Translations under genes and position numbers: made by a program
Shown here: positions 35,122-45,241 of the stretch, one piece after another
How positions within the stretch are numbered: the first letter of the stretch is position 1
How the letters are laid out: each line of letters starts with the position of its first letter
Source: an uncultured Planctomycetaceae bacterium
GTDB taxonomy: Bacteria > Planctomycetota > Planctomycetia > Pirellulales > Thermoguttaceae
DNA length: 54,247 nt
Assembly: GCA_946408825.1 (NCBI GenBank)
Contig: CAMJTU010000027.1
Span: forward strand, 1 to 54,247
Direction of reading: 5' to 3'
Notes under the pieces: generated by a model
Databases searched by the model: none
Seen by the model: the letters and a program-made list of their open reading frames with translations, nothing else
Told to the model about the DNA's origin: nothing

Positions 35122-36255
35122 TTATCGAACGTCGACGTGAAAACGGTCGCGGAGTCGTTCAATCGTCTCTTGGGCGCGATCCTCACGGTCGAGCTTACGC
35201 CATTGTCCGACGAGCGCTTTGAGCGCCGCGACGCGTTCCGTTCGAGCGGCGGGATAGAGCAAATCGACATGCAAATACGCGAGAACGGCGTCATAGGGAC
35301 GGTTCGCGTCGGCATAGACGTCGCCGAGCGCGTTGTAAATTCGCGCCTGCCGAAGCGTCGCGTCGTTGGGCGTTTCCTCGAGCAGTTCGTTGAGAATGCG
35401 AACCGCCTCGTCGACGTCGCCCTGACGCGCCGACGTTCGCGCTAATCCCGCCTTCGCCTCCGACGACTCGACGTCAAACTCCGTTCGCTCGGCGACTTCG
35501 CCGAAAAGTTTTTTCGCTTCGTCAAACTCCGAGAGGTCGAACGCGACCTTCGCCAGCCCGAGTTTGCCTCGCGCTTGAATCTCCTCCGACGCGGCGTTTT
35601 CAAGGACCGCGTAGGAGTCGCGAGCGCGCTTGAGAAAATCTTGTTTCGACTCTTTCTTCGTCTGGCGTTCGCTCATAGCGTAGTAGGCGGCGCCAAGGGC
35701 CTGCTGCGCTTCGTAATATCGATAGCTGTCGCTATGCTCTTTGACAAACTTCGCCATCGCGGAACCGCCGTCCTTAAAGGAACCGGCGTCGGTAAGGGCA
35801 AGTTGCAGCGCGGCATAAGCGCGATACCAGTCGACTTCGGCGGCGATCGTCGGATATTTTTCACGATCCAAATCGTCGGCGCCGATATCGTCGAGCTTTT
35901 CGAGCGCCTCTTCCCAAGCGCCGATTTCCGTTTCGACTCGGGCGGCGGCAAGATTCATGGGCGCGTCCTGGAACTGAAGCCAAACGACGCGCTCCGTTGG
36001 AATCGGATTCGCGTCCGGCGCGTTTTTACCCTGCGCGTCGAGCGAAACGCCGTCCGGCGAGACCGCCGTAATCGTCCCCTCGGCGGAACGTTCCTCATAC
36101 GCGCCCGTATCTGTTTTGACAAGATACCGAACGACGTCGGCGGCGTTCGAGGACGCGGCGACAAAGAACGCCGTCGCGACGCACGCGCTCGCCGCGGCGA
36201 AACGCGCGACGTTCCTCACGCCAAGAACGTCAAAGAAGAAGCGACGCACGATCAT
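35122..36255 (-). CDS. Exported TPR protein, second in envelope operon
   Basis: The 377-residue protein has a signal peptide (cleavage near AADV, residue 38), a small beta domain (about 40-100: GTITAVSPDGVSLDAQG and ERVVWLQFQDAP) and then TPR-like helical repeats to the end. It starts inside the last codons of the larger TPR gene upstream (ATGA overlap at 36252-36255), so the two are translationally coupled. The ExbB-like gene follows after 129 bases. It probably works as a scaffold for the ExbBD-like motor (inference). Confidence 0.85.
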   Translation of the reverse strand: MIVRRFFFDVLGVRNVARFAAASACVATAFFVAASSNAADVVRYLVKTDTGAYEERSAEGTITAVSPDGVSLDAQGKNAPDANPIPTERVVWLQFQDAPMNLAAARVETEIGAWEEALEKLDDIGADDLDREKYPTIAAEVDWYRAYAALQLALTDAGSFKDGGSAMAKFVKEHSDSYRYYEAQQALGAAYYAMSERQTKKESKQDFLKRARDSYAVLENAASEEIQARGKLGLAKVAFDLSEFDEAKKLFGEVAERTEFDVESSEAKAGLARTSARQGDVDEAVRILNELLEETPNDATLRQARIYNALGDVYADANRPYDAVLAYLHVDLLYPAARTERVAALKALVGQWRKLDREDRAQETIERLRDRFHVDVR

Positions 36256-39200
36256 GATTTGCCCTCCTCGGTCGCTCGTTTCGAGCCGGAATCTTTCAGC
36301 CCCGTCGGGGTCGCGACTCCGCGTAGTTTTTGAAAACCGCGGTACGCGGCGTCGAAGTATTTGACGGTCTCAGGCCCGTTGAATCCCGGATGGGTTTGAT
36401 ACAAACGACGGACGTCGTCCTCCGCCGCCTGCGCCTGCTTCTTCTTTTCCTCGGGGTCTTTAACGCTCTCGACGTACTTGTAGCGCGTCCGCGCTTTCGC
36501 TTTACACGCGTCGTAGTAGAGCGTTTTATAGGACTCGTTTTTCTCGATCGAGGGCGCGAGACGTCGAACGATCCCGTTCCAACCCCAAACGAGGTATTTG
36601 CCCGGCGCGCTCGGCGCGTCTCCCGCAATCGCCTTCGTGTAGTACTGCGGATCGACCCGTCCCCACGCTTCGAGAAGGGACGCGGCTTCCCACTGAGCGT
36701 CGACGTTGTTCGGCGATTTCGCTAAAACGGAGAGCAAGTTCTTGTACGCGGTCTGATATTTCCCCTCGTAACGCATAATCTCGCAGACTTTGAGGAGAGT
36801 CGCCGTCGTCGCTTCCTCGGAAGGGGCGTAATCGGGATCCGCTTTAATGTTTTCGATCAGCTTACGGCACAGGTCGCGCGCTTTCGCAAAGTAGGGCGCG
36901 GCCTCCGCCGTTAAGAGTCCTTTTTTGTCGAGCAGCCCCTTGCCGATCGTGAGATACGACTCGGCGATCCAGCGTAGCGACGCGTAGCTGTTTCCTTCGT
37001 CGCGATCCGCGACGCTGTTGAGGAACGTTTCAAATCCTTTCGTCGCCGCCTCAAGTTCGGCGCGCTTCGACTCGTCGCCGCCGTCCGCCTGTTTCTTGAG
37101 CGATTCGAGCCGTTCTTCAAAGCGTTTGCCGAGAGAGAGATAAACGCGGGTCAACTTCGCGGCGGAATCAGACGAATCGTCCGAATCGGCGACGAGGGCG
37201 TCAAGTCGCGACATGAGCTGACGCGCTTCGTCGATCCGCGCCGCGTCGCTCGCGACGAGACGGAGTTCCAACGCCAAGACGGAAATCCGGAAATTGTCGT
37301 CCACAAAGGCGGGGACGGCGGCGGATTCCTCCGAGGAGTCGGAACGGTTTACGACGGCGAGCGCTCCGACGCGCGGATGCGTAAGCCATTTCTCAGCGTT
37401 CGCGTTATCCCCTTGCTGCGCGTAAGCTTGCGCAAGAAGATACGCGCAGTATATCGCGTTCGCGTCGTCGTCGGAAACGCCTTCGTCGGACGTGATCTTA
37501 CGTTCAAGACCGTCATAAAGGGTCTTTCGGGCAAGTTCGAGGAGCGCGTCTTGATCGACCGCTTCTTCTTCCGTCTCGTCGTCGTCGGCGATCGACGCGG
37601 GGCCGGAAGCGTTGCGGCGCGCCCACTCCGCCCAGAGCGCGCGCCCAAGTTTAAGTTCGGCAGACGCGCGACGCGGGGAATCCTCCGGAATCTTGCCGAG
37701 CGCGTCGACCGCCTCTTGAACGTCTCCCGCGGCCGCCGCGGCTTCGAGCTGCGCGACGAGCGATTCCTGCGCGATCGGCGAGGACTCGTCGTCGCCCCAT
37801 TTCGCGTTCGCAAAGGCGACGTAATCTCGCACGCGCCCGTCGAGCGTTTCAACCTCGGGACTGCCGGCCGCTTTCGCTTTCGCGAGGAGCGTTTGAAGGG
37901 ATCGCAGCGCGACAATCGCGCCTTGCGGGGCGTCGTCAAAGTCGTCTGCGTGAGCGACGGCGTCGCCCGCGACAAACGCTTCTTCGTAACGTTCGACGGC
38001 AAACGCGACGACGGCGTGTTTGAGCAGCAGTTTATTCACTTCGGCGAGCGTCGCCTCGCGCGTTTCTTCCTGAAGTTTGGCGCGGCGGTCGGGACGAACG
38101 GCCCTTGCGCTTAAGTCGATCGCGGTTCGGAACGCGCGAAGAGCGTCGCGCGCCGCCGATTTAAGCTCCGCTTCCGCCTCGCCCTTGACGTCGTCGGCGG
38201 CGGTCTGGAAGTTCATGCGCTTCTCGGAAAAGTTCGCGGCGGCGCGAGTCGCGATATCGGCGGCGGCGTCAAAGTCGTCCGCCTTCTGCGTGAAGGAATA
38301 TTTCGACAGGTCGACGCCCTCGAAGATTTCGTCTTTAAGCGCCTCCTGCGCCTGAACCGCCTCCTCGGAACGTCCCGAACCGACGGAACTGAGCGTTTTG
38401 AGCGCAAACACGACGAGTTTCGTCGACTTCTTCTGCTGCCCAACGTTGAGCTCTTTGTAGCCCGCGTCGTCGGTATCGACGAACGCTTTCTTGCCCGCGG
38501 CGGCATAGGAGGGGAAATCGTTCCTGCGCAACTTTTCGAGTCTTATAAGAGCCTTGCCGACAAGGAGATAAATTCGCCGCCCCTCCGCGCTCTGATAATA
38601 GACGTCGGGCAACTTCTGACCGTCGGACCATTCGAGGAATTTCTGGACGAGCTCCATGAGACGCGTGGGATCGTCGCGCTTGTCGACAATCTCGGCGAAC
38701 AGTTCAAGCGCCCTCGTTTTGAGCGCGTAAAACTCCTCCTGGAGGGGCAACACGCCAATTTCCGACAAAATTTCGAGCGCCGCGTCGTCGTCGCCAAGTT
38801 CGTGGTCGATCTGCGCTTCGCTTAGACGCGCTTTGTAGGCGCCGGCGTATCTCTGGTACGTCGAATATATTTTGCCAAAACGCTCTCCGGCGTCGGTCAG
38901 TCCTTTTTTGTACTCGTCAGACCCTTCGGGATAAGTTCGCGCAATCTGGGCAAGGGTCGTCGCATAACGAATGGTCAAATCGAGAAAAACCGCTTGCGCG
39001 GCGCGGAGTTCTTCGACGCGCGCGCCTTCGCCCTGCGCGCTTTTAACGCGAGCCTGCGAAAGCTTGATCGCGGCGGCAAAGCTCTTTTTCGCGGCGGCGT
39101 ATTCGACGCGCGCGAGCGCGAGTTTCTCGTCGCGAGACGATTCCGCGACTCCGTTGCGCCGCGCCTCGGACATGAGCGAATCGCCCCGTTCCGCCGCGAT

Positions 39201-39614
39201 TCGCGCCTGGCCGGAGTTGGCTTCGAGCGCAAACGTTCCGTCGGGATTTGAGCCGAGATACTTTTCAAAGGCGGCGTTCGCTTCGCCGAGCAGCTGCGTT
39301 CTGCGCGTTCCGGTCGTCGCGATCGCCTCGTCAAACGCCGCCGCGCCGACGCGGTAATCGAGTTCGGCGTCGAGTTCGGGCGGCGCTTGTCCGCTCTCCT
39401 GAAGCTGTTTGAGATAGACGTGCGCGACGTCGTCGTATCCTCGCGACTTAAGCGCGTCAAGAAACGCGGACCAATCCTCTGCGGCAAACGTCGCGCTCAC
39501 GCCAAACGTAACCGCGATCAGAAGCGCGGCGAAAGCGCAAAACGCCGGCGAACGTCGAATTACCCGCGTTCGTGAAAAGTGAGGCGCGTCGATAGATTGG
39601 TCGGTTCGTTGCAT
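36252..39614 (-). CDS. Large exported TPR protein, first gene of envelope operon
   Basis: ATG at 39614 is chosen because it precedes a normal signal sequence (FCAFAALLIAVTFGVSATFA, cleavage near residue 45), giving 1120 residues. The rest is alpha-helical TPR-type sequence rich in Ala, Glu, Asp and Lys with repeated YxxA, ALxxL and PxxxxA motifs, and no enzyme motif. Its stop overlaps the next gene by four bases. Large TPR proteins upstream of ExbB/ExbD pairs are usual in planctomycetes (family knowledge), which suggests an envelope-spanning trafficking or stabilising complex. Confidence 0.85.
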   Translation of the reverse strand: MQRTDQSIDAPHFSRTRVIRRSPAFCAFAALLIAVTFGVSATFAAEDWSAFLDALKSRGYDDVAHVYLKQLQESGQAPPELDAELDYRVGAAAFDEAIATTGTRRTQLLGEANAAFEKYLGSNPDGTFALEANSGQARIAAERGDSLMSEARRNGVAESSRDEKLALARVEYAAAKKSFAAAIKLSQARVKSAQGEGARVEELRAAQAVFLDLTIRYATTLAQIARTYPEGSDEYKKGLTDAGERFGKIYSTYQRYAGAYKARLSEAQIDHELGDDDAALEILSEIGVLPLQEEFYALKTRALELFAEIVDKRDDPTRLMELVQKFLEWSDGQKLPDVYYQSAEGRRIYLLVGKALIRLEKLRRNDFPSYAAAGKKAFVDTDDAGYKELNVGQQKKSTKLVVFALKTLSSVGSGRSEEAVQAQEALKDEIFEGVDLSKYSFTQKADDFDAAADIATRAAANFSEKRMNFQTAADDVKGEAEAELKSAARDALRAFRTAIDLSARAVRPDRRAKLQEETREATLAEVNKLLLKHAVVAFAVERYEEAFVAGDAVAHADDFDDAPQGAIVALRSLQTLLAKAKAAGSPEVETLDGRVRDYVAFANAKWGDDESSPIAQESLVAQLEAAAAAGDVQEAVDALGKIPEDSPRRASAELKLGRALWAEWARRNASGPASIADDDETEEEAVDQDALLELARKTLYDGLERKITSDEGVSDDDANAIYCAYLLAQAYAQQGDNANAEKWLTHPRVGALAVVNRSDSSEESAAVPAFVDDNFRISVLALELRLVASDAARIDEARQLMSRLDALVADSDDSSDSAAKLTRVYLSLGKRFEERLESLKKQADGGDESKRAELEAATKGFETFLNSVADRDEGNSYASLRWIAESYLTIGKGLLDKKGLLTAEAAPYFAKARDLCRKLIENIKADPDYAPSEEATTATLLKVCEIMRYEGKYQTAYKNLLSVLAKSPNNVDAQWEAASLLEAWGRVDPQYYTKAIAGDAPSAPGKYLVWGWNGIVRRLAPSIEKNESYKTLYYDACKAKARTRYKYVESVKDPEEKKKQAQAAEDDVRRLYQTHPGFNGPETVKYFDAAYRGFQKLRGVATPTGLKDSGSKRATEEGKS

Positions 39615-39662
39615 CGCTGGTCTCGGAAACTGGAGTAAAAAAAGCCCAAAAGGACAACTTCT

Positions 39663-39691
39663 ATGATATACGAAATCGACCTGAAAATCAA
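39663..39691 (-). promoter_or_regulatory. Promoter of the TPR-ExbB-ExbD operon
   Basis: Minus-strand TTGATT and TATCAT separated by 17 bases, about 50 bases upstream of the ATG at 39614. Confidence 0.55.
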
Positions 39692-39899
39692 TCGTCATTA
39701 ACTGAAATTACGCTTCCCGCGTCGGCGTTATAATCGCTCGAGTTTAGAACGCCGGCGCCAATTCTATCAAATCGCCGCGTCTTGAAAGAGGACGGCTCGC
39801 ACAGAGGAAACGCTTCCTGTATAATGTAGAGGGTCGTTTGCGGAGTCTTAAGACGTTCGGATAGCGAAGCGGCGACGAAGAAGCGGAGCGGGGCTGGAA

Positions 39900-41990
39900 A
39901 TGAAATCAAAGAGATTGCCGACGTTAGGAAGAAAGGTTAATCGCGCGATTGCGGCGCGTCGTTACGCGGGCGTCGCCGCGCTGTTCCTCGCGTTCTGCGC
40001 CGCGGCGTTCGCGCAAGGTCCCCAGGAACCGCCGCAATTCGACCGCGCGACATGGCGCGGCGACGGTTTTCCGCTCCAGCCGAATCGCGACGCCGACGCG
40101 TTCCGTTCGATTTGGACGACGCTCGAATCCGCGACGGAGAAAAAGCCTTTCGCAAAGGCGGTCACGCTTCAACTTCTAAAACAGGGCGGTCAGTATAAGG
40201 GCAAACTTCTAGCCGTCGAAGGACGGCTTCTCCGCGCCGAACGGAAAGCGCTCGACGGCGACGAATTCTTCTACGACGTCTGGGTCTTGCTCCCCGACAC
40301 GAAAACCGACCCGATCCGCCTCGTCTCGCGCGCCGCGCCCGAAGGTTTTACGGTCGATCAGGACGCGCTTCCCTCTCGCGCCGGCGACCCGAACGTCGAG
40401 TATCGTCATGAAACGCTCAGGGCGACGGCGGTCTATTATCGAACGACGGCGTATGACGCGGGCGTCGACTTTCTCGCCGCGCCGACTCTCGTCGCGGAAA
40501 GTTTTACGCTCTCGTCTCCCGAAGGCGCGGAACGCGGCCCGGAATCGCGTTCAAACGGTCGTCTCTTGCGCGTCGCGGCGTTCCTAGCGCTCGTCGCGAT
40601 ATGGCTCGCACTGAGACGGTTTATGAAAAAACGTCCTCGCGGGAGACGCGGCGCGAGTTCCACGATGGCGATCGTTCTCGCGCTCATGTTCGCGACGTCG
40701 CCGACGGCGCAAGCGGACGAACAGGACGGGGAAACGTTCTGGGGACGACTCGCCGGCGTCTCCTCGGACGAATGGCGTCTTGAGACGACTTCCGACCGGC
40801 CTTCTCTCGACGAAGGAACGCCCGAAAGCGCAAGACGTCGCGCGGCGGCGCTCGCGATCCTCGGAATTCCGGAACGATTGCTTTCGGACGACGTCCTTCT
40901 GGAACGCGCTCAAAAGGACGAGGTCAAAACGCTTCGGGGAACGCTCAAATCGTTCGAGGACGTTCCGCTAAGTCCGGTCGAAGAAGAGCGCGTCGGCGCG
41001 GAGACGCTTCGGCGCGCGGTCGTCACGCTCGACGACGGAGGAACGGCGGCGATTTATCTCGCGAGAACGCCGACGTTCACGGCGCCGCGTTCTTTCTTCG
41101 ACCGTCCGCAGAACACTTCGGCAAGTTCAGGCGTCGGCGAACGCGTCGCGGCGCTTGGAATCGGGTTCGGGGTCGAATCAAACGACGTCGCCGCATTTCT
41201 TGCGACGCGCCTAAAATGGACGCCGACCTCGTCGCCGCTCGGTCGCGCGGGAGTCGATCTCGCCGCGTTTGAAAAGGTCCCCGTCTTTCCTCACGACGCG
41301 CTTGAGAACGCAAAGACGCGCGAAGAACGCGAACGCGTCGCTCGCGCGATGCGGTGGACGACGGCGGATCGCCGCGCGTTTTACGAATCGCTCGCGGGCT
41401 ATTCGCGTCTTGCGACCGCGCCGAAAGACGTTAGGGCGTCGGTCGACGTCGTTTCCCTGTTTAACGCGCCGGAACAAAACCAAGGCGCGCGCGTAGCGCT
41501 CGGCGGCTGGGTTCGTCGCGCCAATATGGTTCTCGTCTCCGATCCCGAAATCAAAGCGGCGACAGGTCTGGACCGATATTACCAACTCTACCTTTTCACG
41601 AACGAATCCCAGGGCTGGCCAATCGTCCTTTGCGTTCCCGAACTTCCCGAAGGGCTAGAGCCGGGCGGCGGCGCCGATTACCGACGCGAAGTCGAGTTCG
41701 ACGGATTCTTCTACAAGACGTGGGCGTACAAATCGTCCGCTAAAGATCCGACTTCGCCTGCCGAAGACGCGGACGATCAACTTGACGATCCGCATGTCGT
41801 TCGTCGATGGACGCGCGCGCCCGTCGCCGTCGGACGCATAACGAGCGTCAAACCTTTGGAAGAACCGCCCGCGCCGCCCTGGTCGACGACGGAAATCTTC
41901 ATAACCTTTGCAATTCTCGCATTCGCGTGGATACTCCTGCGACGCGTCGGGCGGCATACGCCAAAAATCGATTATGCGCGTCGTTCCTAA
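39900..41990 (+). CDS. Hypothetical exported/membrane protein
   Basis: The 696-residue protein has an N-terminal signal (about 22-38, cleavage after FAQ), an extracytoplasmic domain with beta-rich segments (about 95-180: GKLLAVEGRLLRAE, YDVWVLLPDT), a membrane segment near 228-238, a second hydrophobic stretch resembling an internal signal (MAIVLALMFATSPTAQA, about 258-275), another large domain with a similar beta-rich module, and a final membrane helix near 668-685. The two modules resemble each other (GxLKSF/GKLLAVEG, then VVTLDDGG or VWVLLPDT), which suggests repeated OB-like domains. I cannot assign a function. A TATAAT lies at 39820-39825 without a clear -35 box. Confidence 0.75.
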   Translation: MKSKRLPTLGRKVNRAIAARRYAGVAALFLAFCAAAFAQGPQEPPQFDRATWRGDGFPLQPNRDADAFRSIWTTLESATEKKPFAKAVTLQLLKQGGQYKGKLLAVEGRLLRAERKALDGDEFFYDVWVLLPDTKTDPIRLVSRAAPEGFTVDQDALPSRAGDPNVEYRHETLRATAVYYRTTAYDAGVDFLAAPTLVAESFTLSSPEGAERGPESRSNGRLLRVAAFLALVAIWLALRRFMKKRPRGRRGASSTMAIVLALMFATSPTAQADEQDGETFWGRLAGVSSDEWRLETTSDRPSLDEGTPESARRRAAALAILGIPERLLSDDVLLERAQKDEVKTLRGTLKSFEDVPLSPVEEERVGAETLRRAVVTLDDGGTAAIYLARTPTFTAPRSFFDRPQNTSASSGVGERVAALGIGFGVESNDVAAFLATRLKWTPTSSPLGRAGVDLAAFEKVPVFPHDALENAKTREERERVARAMRWTTADRRAFYESLAGYSRLATAPKDVRASVDVVSLFNAPEQNQGARVALGGWVRRANMVLVSDPEIKAATGLDRYYQLYLFTNESQGWPIVLCVPELPEGLEPGGGADYRREVEFDGFFYKTWAYKSSAKDPTSPAEDADDQLDDPHVVRRWTRAPVAVGRITSVKPLEEPPAPPWSTTEIFITFAILAFAWILLRRVGRHTPKIDYARRS

Positions 41991-42124
41991 AGAGAACGAG
42001 CCTCCGCTCCCTCCAAGTCGTCTGCGCGGCGAACCCATAAATCAATCGTCTAGCGCAGAAGCCGCCTGTGATTCAACACGTTCTAGCGAACGCGAAACAA
42101 AGACGGCCTCGGCGTTCCTTTGAC

Positions 42125-42153
42125 TTGACGTCCGTTAATCCCTCGAATAAAAT
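42125..42153 (+). promoter_or_regulatory. Strong sigma70-type promoter of HzsA-like gene 1
   Basis: TTGACG and TAAAAT separated by exactly 17 bases. The same pair with the same spacing precedes the second copy (47571-47599). Confidence 0.8.
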
Positions 42154-42162
42154 GGTTACGTC

Positions 42163-42190
42163 ACAGTCGGCGGAAATTCGCCAAACTGTT
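42163..42190 (+). ncRNA. 5' leader hairpin of HzsA-like gene 1
   Basis: CAGT-GGCG pairs with CGCC-ACTG around a short loop, about 10 bases downstream of the -10 box. The equivalent hairpin in gene 2 has different stem bases that still pair, so the structure seems to be kept. Confidence 0.55.
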
Positions 42191-42253
42191 TGAATTTCGC
42201 ATTTCCCAGACCGACAATCCCATCGTCCCCTGCCAACTACAGGAAGCTGAAGA

Positions 42254-45136
42254 ATGAAAAAGACACTCTTTGCGCTCTTTGTCGCGCTCTTTGTCGCGCT
42301 CTTTGCGACGACGGGGCTCCTTGCTTCGGAGATTACCCCGGAGGGTATGGAACAGCTCAAAACGGAATGGCTTTTCCAGTGCGACGACGAGCCGACCTTT
42401 GAGAAGGCGAAACAAGAAATCGGCTACGCCCGCGACCTCGCCGACCGCATTAGCGACCTCGACGACGCGCCGGAGTTCGACGAAGACCTCGCAAAGCTCG
42501 ACGAACTCGAGAAGAAGATCGACGCCGCGACCGAAACGCCCGAACTCGCCGAAGAGCTTTACCTTGAAGTCCGCAAGGTCAAGCGCGAGATCATGTTCAA
42601 GAACCCGCTCATTACCTTCGACAAGATCATTCTGATCGACAACCCGTATCCTCACGGGAAGCCGGGGGACGCGACGGACGAATGGGGTCACGAGGCGCGC
42701 CACCGAAACGGCTTCATGGCGGAGCCGGGCGGAAAGATGCTGATCGTCGGACTCAATCCCGGCGGCGAAGTCGTCGACGTGCTTAAAGGACATGAAGGAA
42801 GCTTCTGGCGTCCCGACGTTTCCTACGACGCGAAGAAGATCGTCTTCTCCTTCGAGCCTAAAGGCGACAAGTCCTTCCACCTCTATGAATGCAACCTCGA
42901 CGGCTCCGGCTTCAAGCAGCTGACCTACGGCGACTACGACGACCTCGACCCGATCTATACGCCCGACGGACACATCACGTTCTGCTCGAGCCGTCAGCAC
43001 TCTTACGTGCGCTGCATGCCGATGACGCACTCCTTCGCGGTCACGCGCTGCGACGCCGACGGCAAGAATATTTACGTCATCTCCGCGAACGGCGAGCCGG
43101 AATACCTTCCGTCGATGATGAACGACGGACGCGTTATCTTCACGCGCTGGGAATACACGGACAAAGCGCTTTGGCGCGTCCAGTCGCTGTGGACGATGAA
43201 CCCGGACGGAACGAATCAGCAGACGTTCTACGGAAACCAGTCGACGTGGCCCGACGTGCTGACAGAAGCGCGCGCGATTCCGAACAGTTCGAAGGTCATG
43301 TTTACCGCCGTGGGCCACCACGCGTGGTTCAACGGCTCGATCGGAATCGCCGACCCGACGGCGGGCTTGAACTATCCCGACGGACTCGACCGCGTGACGC
43401 GCGAAGTCGCGTGGCCGGAAGTCGGCAACGGTCCGAGCGACCCGCCCGCGAAGGTCGACTATCACCAGTCCGGTAAGATTTTTGCCTATAAGACCCCGTA
43501 TCCGCTTAGCGAAGAATTCTTCCTCGTGAGCGCCCGCGAAGGCGGCCACCTCTACAGCGGCGACCACCACGGGTGGTATTTCCGTCTTTACCTGATGGAC
43601 GTCTACGGGAACAAGGAGCTGATCTATCGCGGCGATTACAACGCGTATTACGCGTCGCCGATCGTGAACCGCGAGAATCTTTACCCGGTCAAGCCGGACG
43701 TCGTGAAGTGGCCTAAGATTGGCGTCGGCGAGAAGCCCGAGCACGGCGAGTTGTACTCGAACAACGTCTTTGAAGGGACGGAGAAATATCCGGAACTCAA
43801 AGAGAACGGCAAGTATATCCGCGTGATCCAGATGGACCCGAAAACGTACACGACGTGGAACAAGACGGTCCAGCACGACGGTCCCGCCGTCTCCGTCTTC
43901 CAAGCGGAAGGCGTTAAGCGCATCCTCGGCACGGTTCCGATCGAAGAGGACGGCAGCGTCAACTTCAAGGTTCCCGCAGGCGAAGCGATCTTCTTCGAGA
44001 TGCTCGACAAGGATATGCGCGCGATTCACGTCATGCGCACGTTCACGAACGTCATGCCGGGCGAACGCCGCGGTTGCACGGGCTGCCACGAGTCGCAGCT
44101 GAACACGCAGGCGAACGTCGCGGCGGACGGCGCGCAGGTCGGTCGCGCGGTCACGCGTCCGGCGGCGGACCTCACGCCGCCAAGCTGGGGCGTCGAAGAG
44201 TCGATCTCGTACAAACGCTTCGTGCAGGATCCCGTTATCGACAAATACTGCATCAAGTGCCACGGCGATCCCGACAACAAGGCGTACCAGACGATCAATA
44301 TGAACTGGCGTCCCTCCACGCACACGTGGCGCGGCTGGGTTCATCACCGACCGAACGACGTCAGCCCCTTCTACGAACCGTATCTGACCTTCGTCAACGG
44401 CGCGACGCCGTGGGGCGGCGCGAAGAAACGCGACGAGCATAACGTTCCGGAAAATATCGCGGGCCTCTTCATCGTCGAGGCGTACGGTACGAACGACCCG
44501 GACAACCTCAAGACGCTCCCGCCCTACTCCGCGTACTCCCCGGTCAGCCGCCTCGCGCACAACGCGCTCTCCGGCGAACACCATGACGTCAAAGTCACGG
44601 GCGAAGACGCCGAACGGCTCCTCGCGTGGATCGACACGAACGGCCCGTACCTCGGCGACGAAGAAATTCGCCAGATGTACGACCCGGACAGCGTCGCAAT
44701 CAACACGGCGCCGAAGATTCGTCCGCGTATCGCGACCGCGCCGAAGATCAACCGCTTCGATATTCGCCAAGACGGCGACACCAGCGCGTTCCTGCCGGAA
44801 CTCAAGCTCTTGCCGAACGCCGACCCGAAGTTCGACCCGAATAAGGCGGTCTACGAAGAGCAGGCGAAGGAGTTCCTAGCGGAAAAAGATTCGATCAAGG
44901 TCGAAATCGTCGCCGCGAACTACGGAACGAACGATAAACGCGTCGACGTCCTCGACAAACTGAACAAGTACTTCGACGGCACGCGACTCCTCCAGCTTCC
45001 GCGTTATAACACGGCGTTCGGCGACCCAACCCCGAACGAGAAGAAGACGCTCCGCATCGCCTACCGCATTAACGGCGGCGACGTCAAGAACGTTACCTTC
45101 AACGAAAACGTCCGCGTCGTTCTGCCTAAACCCTGA
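42254..45136 (+). CDS. HzsA-related diheme c-type cytochrome with beta-propeller, copy 1
   Basis: The 960-residue exported protein has a signal peptide (about 1-24, with a 4-residue tandem repeat) and a helical segment. A PD40-like beta-propeller resembling the hydrazine synthase alpha-subunit middle domain follows (about 150-500: PDGHITFCSSRQHSYVRC, VIFTRWEYTD). Two heme c motifs are present: C608-T-G-C-H612 and C666-I-K-C-H670. The last 100 residues look like DUF3395 (KVEIVAANYG, FGDPTPNEKKTLRIAYRING). No HzsB or HzsC gene is nearby, so it is not an anammox hydrazine synthase; a periplasmic redox or carbohydrate-related role is possible. SD AGGAAG precedes the ATG. Confidence 0.88.
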   Translation: MKKTLFALFVALFVALFATTGLLASEITPEGMEQLKTEWLFQCDDEPTFEKAKQEIGYARDLADRISDLDDAPEFDEDLAKLDELEKKIDAATETPELAEELYLEVRKVKREIMFKNPLITFDKIILIDNPYPHGKPGDATDEWGHEARHRNGFMAEPGGKMLIVGLNPGGEVVDVLKGHEGSFWRPDVSYDAKKIVFSFEPKGDKSFHLYECNLDGSGFKQLTYGDYDDLDPIYTPDGHITFCSSRQHSYVRCMPMTHSFAVTRCDADGKNIYVISANGEPEYLPSMMNDGRVIFTRWEYTDKALWRVQSLWTMNPDGTNQQTFYGNQSTWPDVLTEARAIPNSSKVMFTAVGHHAWFNGSIGIADPTAGLNYPDGLDRVTREVAWPEVGNGPSDPPAKVDYHQSGKIFAYKTPYPLSEEFFLVSAREGGHLYSGDHHGWYFRLYLMDVYGNKELIYRGDYNAYYASPIVNRENLYPVKPDVVKWPKIGVGEKPEHGELYSNNVFEGTEKYPELKENGKYIRVIQMDPKTYTTWNKTVQHDGPAVSVFQAEGVKRILGTVPIEEDGSVNFKVPAGEAIFFEMLDKDMRAIHVMRTFTNVMPGERRGCTGCHESQLNTQANVAADGAQVGRAVTRPAADLTPPSWGVEESISYKRFVQDPVIDKYCIKCHGDPDNKAYQTINMNWRPSTHTWRGWVHHRPNDVSPFYEPYLTFVNGATPWGGAKKRDEHNVPENIAGLFIVEAYGTNDPDNLKTLPPYSAYSPVSRLAHNALSGEHHDVKVTGEDAERLLAWIDTNGPYLGDEEIRQMYDPDSVAINTAPKIRPRIATAPKINRFDIRQDGDTSAFLPELKLLPNADPKFDPNKAVYEEQAKEFLAEKDSIKVEIVAANYGTNDKRVDVLDKLNKYFDGTRLLQLPRYNTAFGDPTPNEKKTLRIAYRINGGDVKNVTFNENVRVVLPKP
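42272..42307 (+). repeat. 12-bp tandem repeat in the signal peptide of copy 1
   Basis: Unit GCGCTCTTTGTC occurs twice, followed by a near copy ending GCG. Copy 2 has one unit fewer, which explains its four-residue shorter signal peptide. Confidence 0.8.
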
Positions 45137-45183
45137 CGAAACGAAGGAGACTCCGTTCTCGCGCGGAAATTAGCGCGCTAATG

Positions 45184-45222
45184 AAACGCCCGGATCGCAA
45201 CGTTGGTCCGAGCGTTTTTTTT
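45184..45222 (+). terminator. Terminator of HzsA-like gene 1
   Basis: AAACGC pairs with GCGTTT, with an inner CGGA/TCCG, followed by a T-run. It lies within the region where a longer reading of the next ORF would begin. Confidence 0.7.
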
Positions 45223-45241
45223 GACCTCGCCCGCGTTATGT

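Noticed and set aside
42161..44770. Very long open frame (869 codons) on the minus strand opposite HzsA-like gene 1, and a similar one at 47716-50640
   Set aside because: Both mirror the coding frame of strongly CG-biased genes; the peptides are Arg/Val-rich without motifs, and promoters, SD and terminators all fit the plus strand.
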